This document shows, piece by piece, positions 1-7,248 of a stretch of 28,331 nt of DNA. The notes beneath the pieces are model-generated. The model saw nothing but the letters and a program-made list of their open reading frames with translations, had not been told where the DNA came from and ran no database searches. Where the stretch lies: contig CAYHRT010000020.1 of the NCBI GenBank assembly GCA_964359085.1, positions 1 to 28,331 of the forward strand, written 5' to 3'. The translations under genes and the position numbers were made by a program. This stretch comes from GWA2-49-15 sp964359085 (GTDB lineage: Bacteria; Bdellovibrionota; Bacteriovoracia; Bacteriovoracales; Bacteriovoracaceae). The number at the start of each line of letters is the position of its first letter. Position 1 is the first letter of the stretch.

Positions 1-330
1 GTTAATTCGCGAGACCGCTTAACAAAAGTCCTTTGGCAAAATGGTTAATCCACAAAAACTAATCGCAGAAGCAAGAAAGCTTCCGCAGAATTATACAAAT
101 TACTGATGGTTCCACAATAAGTTGTAAAAAGTGAGATTTGCAGAAATGCGTGAGAAATGCACAGCTTACATGTTGTTCCTTCATTAAAAAATCTTGAATA
201 AATTTGATATTCTTTGCAATATTCTCTTTCGCGGCCACATATTTTGGTTAGGTAATATATTTCGTTGAATAGGAGTAATTAAAGGAGTGTAAGATTTAGA
301 AGTGGCCCATTCATTAAGGATAAGTACCTG
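1..330. other. Gene-free stretch at left edge
   Basis: I see no supportable coding region or RNA gene here. The DNA is A+T-rich. Two purine-rich SD-like stretches (around 271-287) lie upstream of the first gene but are too far from its ATG to serve it. The only local structure is a short inverted repeat (GAAGC/GCTTC, about 69-85). Confidence 0.5.
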
Positions 331-549
331 ATGGTTTCTTTGGATCTATTTCAGAGTGGTGACGTCTACCTCGACTACCCTTTCGAGGAGGTCAAATTTC
401 GTTATGAAAAAAAGACAGGTAAGGTCTATGGTCGATTCTATGGGGTTGCCGAAAAGGAAATCAATCCGAGCTCAAAGCTTTACCACGAGGCCATCTCTAG
501 CGGTGAGGTGATCTGTCGCGAGGATTATTACAGCGATCAAGAAGTATAA
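331..549 (+). CDS. Hypothetical 72-aa protein
   Basis: Not recognised. The 72-residue product is acidic and rich in Tyr, Phe and Glu, with no signal peptide, no membrane segment and one cysteine. Its alternating pattern (VYLDY, VKFRY, VYGRF) suggests a small beta-rich cytoplasmic protein. The ATG has an AAGGA-type site about 10 nt upstream (within 316-330). It stands alone; 8 bases beyond its stop lies the stop of a possible small membrane ORF on the other strand. Composition looks like real coding sequence, but a function cannot be given. Confidence 0.5.
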   Translation: MVSLDLFQSGDVYLDYPFEEVKFRYEKKTGKVYGRFYGVAEKEINPSSKLYHEAISSGEVICREDYYSDQEV

Positions 550-557
550 TTTTCTGG

Positions 558-722
558 CTATAAAGCGAATACCACCAATTGCTTAATCAACTTATGAGAG
601 TTTAGGTTTTCAAACATCACTCGCAACAGCTTTCCTAATGACGAAAACACTATTGCAAGAATGAGAAGGATATTTAAAAAAATATTACCATTACTTTTCT
701 GACCCAGACCAGTGACAAACAT
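558..722 (-). CDS. Possible small single-TM protein (54 aa)
   Basis: An open frame of 54 codons starts at ATG 722 and stops at TAG 558. The product has a short polar N-terminus, one hydrophobic helix (about residues 14-28, ILLILAIVFSSLG) and a basic, amphipathic tail, which is the look of a small inner-membrane protein. It sits tail-to-tail with the 331-549 gene (8-nt gap), as a real gene in a packed genome would. Against it: there is no clear Shine-Dalgarno before the ATG, and it is short. No family is recognised. Confidence 0.33.
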   Translation of the reverse strand: MFVTGLGQKSNGNIFLNILLILAIVFSSLGKLLRVMFENLNSHKLIKQLVVFAL

Positions 723-747
723 TCTATCTACTGGTGTGTTGCACTGC

Positions 748-777
748 TTGTTGAACGTAGATATGAATAGATAAAAT
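748..777 (+). promoter_or_regulatory. Promoter-like site before the DUF6496 gene
   Basis: TTGTTG (748-753), an 18-nt spacer and TAAAAT (772-777) make a plausible sigma70-type promoter about 38 nt before the start codon at 816. The -10 matches the consensus at five of six positions; the -35 is weak. TTGAAC at 751 with a 15-nt spacer is an alternative. Confidence 0.33.
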
Positions 778-815
778 TAAAACATGTACGCTCAACATAA
801 CGGAGGAGGATTCTT

Positions 816-1304
816 ATGCCAGAAAAAAGAACCATTAAAAAAGCACAGCAAAAAAAGCAAGAGGGGAAAGCACCTTCAACCCAAGCCGGTCCATTCGTGC
901 ACGAGGAAATCAAACATATCAGGAAAGGAAAACATGGCGCAAAAAATGTAAAACAGGCGATTGCAATTGGTCTATCAAAGGCCCGCAGAGCGGGAGTTGA
1001 AATTCCACCATTGCCAGGCGGAAAAGCAAACATGCCCGAAATTCGAAACACTGCCCGGATTGTAGTAAAAAAAACATCTCCAAAGAAATCATTGGCCGGT
1101 GTGAAAAGGATGCTGCGAGAGCCAAAAGGAAGTGCTTCGACTGAAGCTTTATCAATCCAAACTAAGGGAGCAGCCAAACAGCGAGGTAAAGCTAGTCTTC
1201 ATGCAGCAGCTTTGAAAGCAATTAAAACCAAAGGCAAAAGTGGACTGAGAAGTGCTGCTGCGAAAGCTGCCAGGACAAGGGCCGCACAGAAAACAGCTGC
1301 ATAA
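816..1304 (+). CDS. DUF6496-type basic, histone-like protein
   Basis: A 162-residue, strongly basic protein. Residues about 25-62 (FVHEEIKHIRKGKHG... NVKQAIAIGLSKARRAG) match the DUF6496 pattern (HEF/EIKHG...KNRKQAIAIALSEARKAG), a small domain seen in many proteobacteria and thought to go with DNA or nucleoid association. The rest is Lys/Ala-rich low-complexity sequence. The C-terminus (about residues 125-162) repeats A-A-x-K-A style units much like H1-like or phasin-like tails, so DNA or RNA binding is a reasonable inference. The start is well supported by GGAGGAGGA 6-7 nt upstream. It is followed 28 nt later by the broken DUF1207 gene. Its exact role is unknown. Confidence 0.7.
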   Translation: MPEKRTIKKAQQKKQEGKAPSTQAGPFVHEEIKHIRKGKHGAKNVKQAIAIGLSKARRAGVEIPPLPGGKANMPEIRNTARIVVKKTSPKKSLAGVKRMLREPKGSASTEALSIQTKGAAKQRGKASLHAAALKAIKTKGKSGLRSAAAKAARTRAAQKTAA

Positions 1305-1332
1305 TTAGAAAATTAAAAAGAACACAGTCTCT

Positions 1333-2468
1333 ATGCGCCAAATTGCTAGACCTACCATTCTGATGATCAGATTGGTGGGATTTTTCATCTGTTTTATTGG
1401 GCCTTTCTTTTTGCCCCATTTGCTAGCTCAAGATAGGGAACAAGATAGAGAAGAAGATAAATATTTTGACGGTTACATCGCAGCAATTCTTGAACGAGAA
1501 TTGCATTGGGAGAAGGATAGCTATGTTTTGAAGACGGTTAAAAGGTTTACCACGATCACATTATTTAAAGACGATCCTGAAAGAAAAGAAGCAGCAGATA
1601 AAAAGCTGCAACTCATCGGCGGATTAAAAAATTATGTGATCGTGGTCAAACCTGACGACGAGCGCAAACCTGGATTTTTGTACCAGTTGCTGTGACGCAC
1701 TGGTGATGGTTCACCCCTACCTTTGGGCGACTTATTCCTGCCTTTATTGCAGACCCAAAGCAGGCACAATTCTTTGCCAGTCTGAATCGCTTCGAAGCAT
1801 CGGATTCGATCTACTCGATGGCGGCCATCGGATTTGGAGAAACAATTGGTCTATATAGGTTTTTCGGTAATCAAGAGGGAAATGGCTTGCAGTTTAGTTT
1901 GCAGGCCGCCTTATTTGCTCAGTTCAATCTCGATACCCCATCTTCAGATCTTATCAATGCTGATTACATCATCGGCCTTCCCATCACATACAAATGTGGT
2001 GGCAACTCGCTTCGCTTGCGCATTTATCATCAGAGTTCCCATTTGGGCGATGAGTATCTGCAGACGATCAATCCCTCAGAGCGAATCAATCTTAGTTACG
2101 AAACGATTGAATTGATATACTCATATGATTGGTACAAATTGCGAATTTATGCCGGCGGCGAAAAAATCTACAATCGCCAACCGAGTGATCTGAAAACACG
2201 CAGCTACCACTTGGGAATGGAATTTCGTGGCAGCAAGGAGCGTGTCTTGTCCGGTAGGGTAATCAGTGGCCTGGATATGAAAAGCACAGAGGAAAATAAC
2301 TGGCATGTTGATACCAGTGTGAAGGGCGGACTTGAATTCGGCCATAGCAGTCCTGGACAACGCGGTTTACGTCTTACGGGCGAGTGGTACAAGGGTTATG
2401 ATCCCCATGGCCAGTTTTACAACAACAGAGTTGAATATTATGGAATTGCTCTGGCCCTGTCATTTTGA
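1333..2468 (+). pseudogene. Broken DUF1207 outer-membrane protein gene
   Basis: The 5' part (1333-1692) encodes a signal-peptide-like start (hydrophobic residues about 10-32, ending LLAQ) and a small domain with GYIAAILERE and IGGLKNYVIVVK motifs, as in the N-terminal BON-like part of DUF1207 proteins. The frame then meets TGA at 1693-1695. Beyond it the same frame still encodes a family-like stretch (PLPLGDLFLPLL, about 1711-1746). The continuation (ADPKQAQFFASLNRFE) and the whole DUF1207 barrel-like body (INADYIIGLP, RIYHQSSHLGDEY, INLSYE) are in another frame that runs to 2468 and ends in Ser-Phe, typical of outer-membrane barrels. So two lesions are visible: one nonsense codon and one single-base loss near 1746-1749. 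The 3' ORF from ATG 1818 is only a fragment. A sequencing error could explain the indel but not easily both. Confidence 0.75.
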
Positions 2469-2637
2469 ATTGGTTGTAATATTCGCATTTTTGACACCAC
2501 TTTTGTCCAGTATTTAAGTTCCATCGTGACACCAGTTGACTAGTGGACTTGTAACTCTTTGAAAAATCTTGACTAACTTTGGCAAGAAACTTGAATAGTG
2601 GAAGCCTAGTTTTGAAACTCTAGGAAGGGAGGGTGAG

Positions 2638-3036
2638 ATGTTTAAGGGAATTTATCTATCTTCAGTAGCATTGGTTGGGGTGACCTTAATGGGTTTTGGG
2701 GGGATGGCTTTTGCGGGCAGTAATTCGACTTCTTCAAAAGATGTTGTCGTGCGTGTTGCCCTTGAGGATGCATCGCCAGGGGCCAGAGTTTTAGGTGTAG
2801 AAACCTATTATGGGCTCATTGTGTCCGCCCAAAAAATAAAAAATGTTGAAAGGCCAAAAAATGTTAAGGCCGAAGAAATCCAGAACACGGGTACATTGAT
2901 TTTAAAGAATGGTCGAGTTCTTGAAGTACGCGATGTTGAATTTCTTTATGTGCGTGATCAGGTAGTTCTCGCAAATTTACAAAGTGAATCAGGGAAACAT
3001 CCCAACACTGATGAAGGGGCTTCGGGAACGCATTAG
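2638..3036 (+). CDS. Exported hypothetical protein, 132 aa
   Basis: A Sec-type signal peptide is clear: MFKG, a hydrophobic core of about residues 5-22, and a probable cleavage after AFA (residue 26). The mature part is about 106 residues, with two beta-like stretches (DVVVRVALED, GTLILKNGRVLEVRDVEFLYVRDQVVLANL) and a polar C-terminal tail (SGKHPNTDEGASGTH). No family is recognised and it has no cysteine, so it is unlikely to be lipidated or disulfide-bonded. AAGGGAGGG is a strong Shine-Dalgarno just upstream of the ATG. A hairpin at 3049-3087 probably ends this monocistronic transcript. Likely periplasmic. Confidence 0.6.
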   Translation: MFKGIYLSSVALVGVTLMGFGGMAFAGSNSTSSKDVVVRVALEDASPGARVLGVETYYGLIVSAQKIKNVERPKNVKAEEIQNTGTLILKNGRVLEVRDVEFLYVRDQVVLANLQSESGKHPNTDEGASGTH

Positions 3037-3048
3037 ACTACTAACCGG

Positions 3049-3087
3049 CCATTGGAAAAGAAGGCGCATCGGCATCTTTTTCAATGG
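3049..3087. terminator. 13-bp hairpin after the exported protein gene
   Basis: Arms 3049-3061 (CCATTGGAAAAGA) and 3075-3087 (TCTTTTTCAATGG) pair over 13 bp with one G-U, leaving a 13-nt loop. It starts 12 nt after the stop of the 2638-3036 gene. No U-run follows directly, though T6 comes at about 3100, so it may be an atypical intrinsic terminator or an mRNA 3'-protecting stem. Confidence 0.45.
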
Positions 3088-3170
3088 CTGGAAAATGATT
3101 TTTTCAACAACCTGCTAAGGAAAAATATTTATTCTTCATATTTCTATTTAAGAGGCACAAAGCAATTTTT

Positions 3171-4250
3171 TTATCGTGCAAATTTGCTGGCAATAAATCT
3201 ACTGGTTTTGGGACGGAAAGTTTGCTCTGCCACGATGATGGCCATCTGTGCATCGAGACTTCCTCCTGAGCGACACTTTCCCTTGAGAGAGGCACTTGTA
3301 CGGGCCGATTGACGAAAAATTGTTTTAATTTGAAGAGGTGTGGCCTCAGGGTGAAGTGCTTTGATCTGTGCAGCAACGCCAGTCACAAAAGCGGTTGACT
3401 GACTTGTACCTGATAAAAAGCCATAGCGATCATATGGGAGTGAAGACTTGATGCGAGAACCCGGGGCAGAGATATCAGCAGATTGTGGTCCATAGTTTGA
3501 GCTTGGATTAATATCTAAGTTTAAATCGTGATTAATGACGGAGATAATATTTTGAAGTCCGTAACTAGCTGGGTAATAGCGATTATTTGGTTCATCAATA
3601 TTAGAGGCGAAGTTTCCTGCAGCTGTCACTACTAAAATTCCTTTTTCCTCAGCCTTTTTTAAGGCACGTAATTCATCGAGTGAAGCTCCTGCTCCACCGC
3701 TCGAGTAGTTAATGATGTCTACTTTTAAAGAAACAGCATATTCAAGTGCCTTGATAGTGGAAGTGAGGTTCTCTTTTTCTCCAGCTTTTGCATTGTAATA
3801 TTTTATGGGAATGATATGCACGTTCGGAAAGACGCTGCGGAGAATCCCCGCAACATGAGTTCCATGCCCATGTTGATCACTTGGTTGAGTAGCACTAACA
3901 GCACCGAAGGAGAAATCTCGCCCGTAATCTTGAGAGGTTGCTAGTTTCGAACCATCATGATTTGTTACGGCCCCTTGCAGGAGAGGATGGTCAAATTGTA
4001 TCCCTGTATCGATGACCGCTATTGTGACTGGTCGTATGATCAAGGGAGCGAGATTTATTGTGAGCGCATTAATGCCGGCCTTTTGATTGTGTTCAAGGGC
4101 CCAATTGCCAGCGGTGGAAAGATGTTCTAAGACGTTCGTTTTTGGCGTTGGTGCGGCATTGATCGAAGCCGGTGCCGCAAACAGGGTAGAGACCACAACG
4201 GCAAATAGAAGCCGGCCGAGCAGTCTCAGAAGAGAATTATCAAGAATCAT
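3171..4250 (-). CDS. Exported subtilisin-like (S8) serine protease
   Basis: The full catalytic triad of peptidase family S8 is present: Asp81 in AVIDTGIQFDHP, His129 in HGHGTHVAGI, and Ser283 in GTSQSTAFVTG, with the oxyanion Asn213 in TAAGNF. A signal peptide covers about residues 1-31 (hydrophobic LLFAVVVSTLFAAPA). The segment of residues 34-75 before the catalytic domain is short, so any inhibitory propeptide is reduced. At 359 residues it is a compact single-domain subtilase with no C-terminal P-domain. GGGGAGGA lies just upstream of the ATG and fixes the start. It is transcribed alone, convergent with the exported protein gene. The probable role is secreted or periplasmic proteolysis; the substrate is unknown. 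Confidence 0.9.
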   Translation of the reverse strand: MILDNSLLRLLGRLLFAVVVSTLFAAPASINAAPTPKTNVLEHLSTAGNWALEHNQKAGINALTINLAPLIIRPVTIAVIDTGIQFDHPLLQGAVTNHDGSKLATSQDYGRDFSFGAVSATQPSDQHGHGTHVAGILRSVFPNVHIIPIKYYNAKAGEKENLTSTIKALEYAVSLKVDIINYSSGGAGASLDELRALKKAEEKGILVVTAAGNFASNIDEPNNRYYPASYGLQNIISVINHDLNLDINPSSNYGPQSADISAPGSRIKSSLPYDRYGFLSGTSQSTAFVTGVAAQIKALHPEATPLQIKTIFRQSARTSASLKGKCRSGGSLDAQMAIIVAEQTFRPKTSRFIASKFAR

Positions 4251-4284
4251 GGTTCATCCTCCCCAGGACATTGAAATTCAGTAA

Positions 4285-4309
4285 GCCTTTATCACATTTC
4301 TATAAAGGC
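4285..4309. promoter_or_regulatory. 8-bp inverted repeat upstream of the S8 protease gene
   Basis: GCCTTTAT (4285-4292) and ATAAAGGC (4302-4309) form a perfect 8-bp inverted repeat with a 9-nt spacer, 35-59 nt upstream of the protease start on the opposite strand. It could be an operator in the promoter region or a 5'-UTR stem. No regulator is recognised. Confidence 0.3.
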
Positions 4310-4512
4310 GCATGGCATTATAGATGAGGCTGCATAATTTTGTGGCGATAATGAAAAACTTGCAAGAAATGTCAAAGATCTAGACAGTTTGAGATTTTGT
4401 CGTTAAAAATCAGCTAGATAGGTTAACTATAAGGGGCTTTTATTGATTTTTTAAGGCCTAAATTTCAATTTAGCGATATGATGAAAATTTTTAAAGATGG
4501 GTGGTTTATTGC

Positions 4513-4749
4513 ATGTCTGAAAAAGAGGGTTGTGACGTTTGTCTTGCTCAAGGATTAGATTCTCATTTTTTAAATGGGAAAAAGCATAGTTTACGCAGAA
4601 ATATTCTCTATAAAGTACTGGTTGGTAAATCGGCCACAATAAAACTGTGTCATGTGCATGATATCGAATTGTTTCATTTAGGTGAGAAACGTTTCGTTAC
4701 TGAACACGTAGAGATGCTACGAACACTTGTCAATAGAGAGCCGCACTAG
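4513..4749 (+). CDS. Small CxxC protein of unknown function
   Basis: About 78 residues from ATG 4513 (a GTG at 4501 would add four residues; GGGTGG lies about 9 nt before the ATG). The N-terminus has CDVC (one CxxC) and there is a third Cys in LCHVHD. With the nearby histidines this could bind a metal ion, which is inference. No signal peptide or membrane segment. It precedes rimM by about 115 nt and may share its transcript. In many proteobacteria rpsP and a KH-domain gene occupy this place; they are not here. No family recognised. Confidence 0.5.
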   Translation: MSEKEGCDVCLAQGLDSHFLNGKKHSLRRNILYKVLVGKSATIKLCHVHDIELFHLGEKRFVTEHVEMLRTLVNREPH

Positions 4750-4863
4750 TTGGTGATTGGGATTGCCTTTTAGGTTGAACCTTGCTTTGCTGAAATGCTT
4801 CAGTTAGGTTTTGCCCATATGAAACGCCATTTTTCTAAAAAAAATACCGAGGAAGGCCTTAGC

Positions 4864-5406
4864 GTGGGACGCGAAGGGAAAGAGAGTCATAGTTTGATTC
4901 TGATGGGATACTGTTCCAGTCCTCATGGCATTTGTGGGGGATTTAGTTTTTTCCCGATAAGTAAAAGGGATTCAATTCTTTCAAATGGTATGGAAGTTTT
5001 TCTAAAGAAGTCGAATCATGCAGATGCCAGTTATGAACGCTATGAAATTGCCAAGATTACCAAAGGCAATAAGTGGATTCTTTTTCTTGACCAAGTAGTC
5101 GATCGTAATGAAGCCGAGTTATTAACCCCTGCAGAAGTTTATTGTGAGCGTGCAACCTTTCCCAAAATAGATAATACCAGCGAGTTCTATTTAGCAGATC
5201 TTATAGGACTCAGCATTTTTTCATACGAGAGCGGCGAACTGTTAGGGAAATGCTCAGGTCATTACCATAATGGGGCCCAAGATGTGCTGATTTTGGAGTT
5301 GCAAAATGAGACTTTGGAATTGCCTTTTATCGAATATTATTTTCCAGAAATAAATCTTGCTCGCAGCGAGATGAGAATTAGAAGACCAGAGGTAATCAGT
5401 GAGTGA
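4864..5406 (+). CDS. rimM: 16S rRNA processing protein RimM
   Basis: RimM helps mature the 30S subunit by binding S19 and the 3' part of 16S rRNA. The N-terminal RimM domain begins with LILMGYCSSPHGICGGF (compare G-x-I-x-x-x-HG-I-x-G). The C-terminal PRC-barrel starts at EFYLADLIGLSIF and contains the GELLGKC strand and the closing LPFIEYYFPEIN. I chose GTG 4864 because GAGGAAGG lies 7 nt before it and this gives 180 residues, the family's usual length; ATGs at 4795 and 4819 would add a 23- or 15-residue tail without a good ribosome site. Its 3' end overlaps trmD by 8 nt, the classic rimM-trmD coupling. Confidence 0.88.
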   Translation: MGREGKESHSLILMGYCSSPHGICGGFSFFPISKRDSILSNGMEVFLKKSNHADASYERYEIAKITKGNKWILFLDQVVDRNEAELLTPAEVYCERATFPKIDNTSEFYLADLIGLSIFSYESGELLGKCSGHYHNGAQDVLILELQNETLELPFIEYYFPEINLARSEMRIRRPEVISE

Positions 5407-6178
5407 TAAGCACATTTGGATATTAACACTTTTTCCTGAGATGTTTGAGGGTTTTTTGAACAAAGGTCTCATCGGTGCGGCCCTCTCGGGACAGAAGGCT
5501 TTAGGTTACAATGTGCACCTAGTACAAATACGTGATCATGCACCAAAAGAATACAAAGGGGTGGATGATGCTCCCTTTGGCGGCGGACCAGGTATGGTGA
5601 TGCGTGCTGATGTTTTGAAAAATGCTTTTTTAGATGGAATTGTTACTGTAGGTGGTTATAGTCGTGATGATTTTAAAAACCAGTTGAAGGTATTTCTGGC
5701 TGGGCCGCGTGGTCGTAAATGGAATAGTGAGTGCGCGAAGCAGTTTTCAATGCAATTTCTGATGCCCGAGACTTCTTACGATCTAGTCTTTATTTGCGGA
5801 AGGTATGAAGGAATTGATGAACGTTTTATCCAGACCTATATTGATTTTGAATTTTCTCTTGGAGATTTCATTTTGAGTGGGGGAGAGCTTGCGGTGATGG
5901 CTTTTCTCGATTCTTCTCTGAGACATGTCCCTCATGTGTTAGGTAACGCGGATAGTGTCGTGGCAGAATCTTTTGAAGATGATTTGTTAGAGCAACCACA
6001 ATATACAAGACCTAGGGAGTTTGAGGGGATTATAGTGCCAGAGGTATTACTTTCGGGACACCATGAGCGAGTGGCCCAGTGGCAATTGGAGCAGCGAGTT
6101 CAGATCACCCGAAAACAACGTCCAGATTTATTTCAAAAATATATCCAATCTCAAAGTTATAGGGGCACTAAAAAGTGA
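5399..6178 (+). CDS. trmD: tRNA (guanine-37-N1)-methyltransferase TrmD
   Basis: TrmD methylates N1 of G37 in tRNAs reading CUN, CCN and CGG, preventing +1 frameshifts. At 259 residues it has the family's length. Visible motifs are LFPEMFEG (11-18), the FGGGPGMVMR signature (60-69), and the trefoil-knot SAM site with CGRYEGIDER (133-142) and SLGDFILSGGELA (153-165), then QYTRP (201-205) and VLLSGHH. The start is GTG, with GAGG about 7 nt upstream, inside the end of rimM. Its stop overlaps the GTG of the next methyltransferase by 4 nt, so the genes are translationally coupled. Confidence 0.96.
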   Translation: MSDKHIWILTLFPEMFEGFLNKGLIGAALSGQKALGYNVHLVQIRDHAPKEYKGVDDAPFGGGPGMVMRADVLKNAFLDGIVTVGGYSRDDFKNQLKVFLAGPRGRKWNSECAKQFSMQFLMPETSYDLVFICGRYEGIDERFIQTYIDFEFSLGDFILSGGELAVMAFLDSSLRHVPHVLGNADSVVAESFEDDLLEQPQYTRPREFEGIIVPEVLLSGHHERVAQWQLEQRVQITRKQRPDLFQKYIQSQSYRGTKK

Positions 6179-6780
6179 AGGGACTATATTTGGGCCTTGC
6201 CCATTATCCTATGAAAAATAAGGAAGGTGAGAAGGTTTGTACTTCGGTCACAAACCTCGATATTCATGACATTGCCCGATCCTGTAGAACGTTTGGGGTG
6301 GAGAAATATTTTATTATTACACCAATTGTTCCCCAACAGCAGTTGGTGGCACGTATTTTACAGCATTGGCAAAAAGAGAAATCTTCTATTTATAATCCGG
6401 ATCGTTTTGACGCACTGTCACTCGTGGAGTTGACGTCCAGCATTGATGAAGCTCTAGATATTATTGAGAAGAAGTGCTCGATTCGTCCATTTCTCGCGAT
6501 TACTGGGGCCCAATGGAATGGCCTCACACTCGCGATTGAAGATATCCCCTTGAAAATACGTATTGACAATCGTCCGTGCCTTTTGTTATTTGGTACAGGC
6601 TCAGGATTGCATCCTGAAGTGCAAGAACGTACTGATTTTAAGGTAGCTTCTATTAACGGAGCTGCTGTGGATGGTTATAATCATCTTTCTGTTCGTTCGG
6701 CAGTGGCCATTTATCTTGATAGATTGTCAAATAGACTGTCAAAAAGTCAGGAAAAATGCCAAGAAATGGGAATAGTTTAA
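6175..6780 (+). CDS. SPOUT-type RNA methyltransferase (PF09936-like)
   Basis: A 201-residue protein next to trmD, matching the SAM-dependent RNA methyltransferase family that commonly sits between trmD and rplS in deltaproteobacterial-type and some deep-branching genomes. The N-terminus (LYLGLAHYPMKNKEG... TSVTNLDIHDIARS) is typical. The knot region has LLLFGTGSGLHPE (137-148) and YNHLSVRSAVAIYLDR (168-183), the loops that bind SAM in SPOUT enzymes. The RNA target is not established from sequence. Start GTG overlaps the trmD stop (GTGA). Cytoplasmic; part of the trmD-rplS operon. Confidence 0.8.
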   Translation: MKGLYLGLAHYPMKNKEGEKVCTSVTNLDIHDIARSCRTFGVEKYFIITPIVPQQQLVARILQHWQKEKSSIYNPDRFDALSLVELTSSIDEALDIIEKKCSIRPFLAITGAQWNGLTLAIEDIPLKIRIDNRPCLLLFGTGSGLHPEVQERTDFKVASINGAAVDGYNHLSVRSAVAIYLDRLSNRLSKSQEKCQEMGIV

Positions 6781-6828
6781 GGACAACATAATGTTGGCCC
6801 TCTGGCGTTCCGTAATGAGGAGTTGATC

Positions 6829-7188
6829 ATGAATCTCGTGGATGTTGTGAATCAAGACCACGCCAATCCCAATGTGAAAGCATTACCCGACTTTAGAACC
6901 GGTGACACAGTTGCGGTTCATGCTTTTATTAAAGAAGGCGATAAAAAGCGTGTTCAAATTTTTCAGGGAACTGTCATTGCGATTAAGAGACAAAAAAACT
7001 ATAGCGGAAGTTATAGTGTGCGAAAAGTTTCTGATGGCGTAGGCGTCGAGAGATTATTTCCTTTTCATTCTCCCAATGTTCAAAAGGTTGAAATTGTCCA
7101 ACGTGGTAAAGCGGCTAGAGCGAAGCTGTATTATTTACGTGAACGTCTTGGAAAATCTGCCCGAGTTCAGATTGATTATGATCGATAG
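6829..7188 (+). CDS. rplS: Ribosomal protein L19
   Basis: L19 lies at the 30S-50S interface. The sequence has the family pattern: PDFRTGDTVAVHAFIKEGDKKRVQIFQGTVIA, the S-Y-S-V-R-K-V-S-D-G-V-G-V-E-R core, and KLYYLRERLGKSARV near the end. ATG 6829 is the start because GAGGAG sits 6 nt upstream; a TTG at 6823 would add two residues. A short palindrome (CAACAT-A-ATGTTG, 6784-6796) lies in the leader. An intrinsic terminator follows at 7220-7248. Confidence 0.96.
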   Translation: MNLVDVVNQDHANPNVKALPDFRTGDTVAVHAFIKEGDKKRVQIFQGTVIAIKRQKNYSGSYSVRKVSDGVGVERLFPFHSPNVQKVEIVQRGKAARAKLYYLRERLGKSARVQIDYDR

Positions 7189-7219
7189 AATTGGGCATTA
7201 GAATCATTGTATTTGTGAG

Positions 7220-7248
7220 GGCCTCATGAAATCTGGGGCCTTTTTTTT
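7220..7248 (+). terminator. Intrinsic terminator after rplS, abutting rnhB
   Basis: GGCCTCA (7220-7226) pairs with TGGGGCC (7234-7240), 7 bp with one G-U, followed directly by T8 (7241-7248). It is a clear rho-independent terminator. The rnhB ATG begins at the very next base, 7249. Confidence 0.8.

Noticed and set aside
728..1177. 149-aa minus-strand open frame
   Set aside because: It lies antisense to the DUF6496-type gene, whose start has a strong SD; the long antisense frame is a by-product of Lys/Ala-rich codons.
2569..2600. Promoter before the exported protein gene (TTGACT)
   Set aside because: The -35 is good but no convincing -10 lies 16-18 nt downstream.
3052..3312. 86-aa plus-strand open frame
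   Set aside because: It begins inside the hairpin after the exported protein gene and runs antisense into the protease 3' end; no ribosome site, no protein-like pattern.
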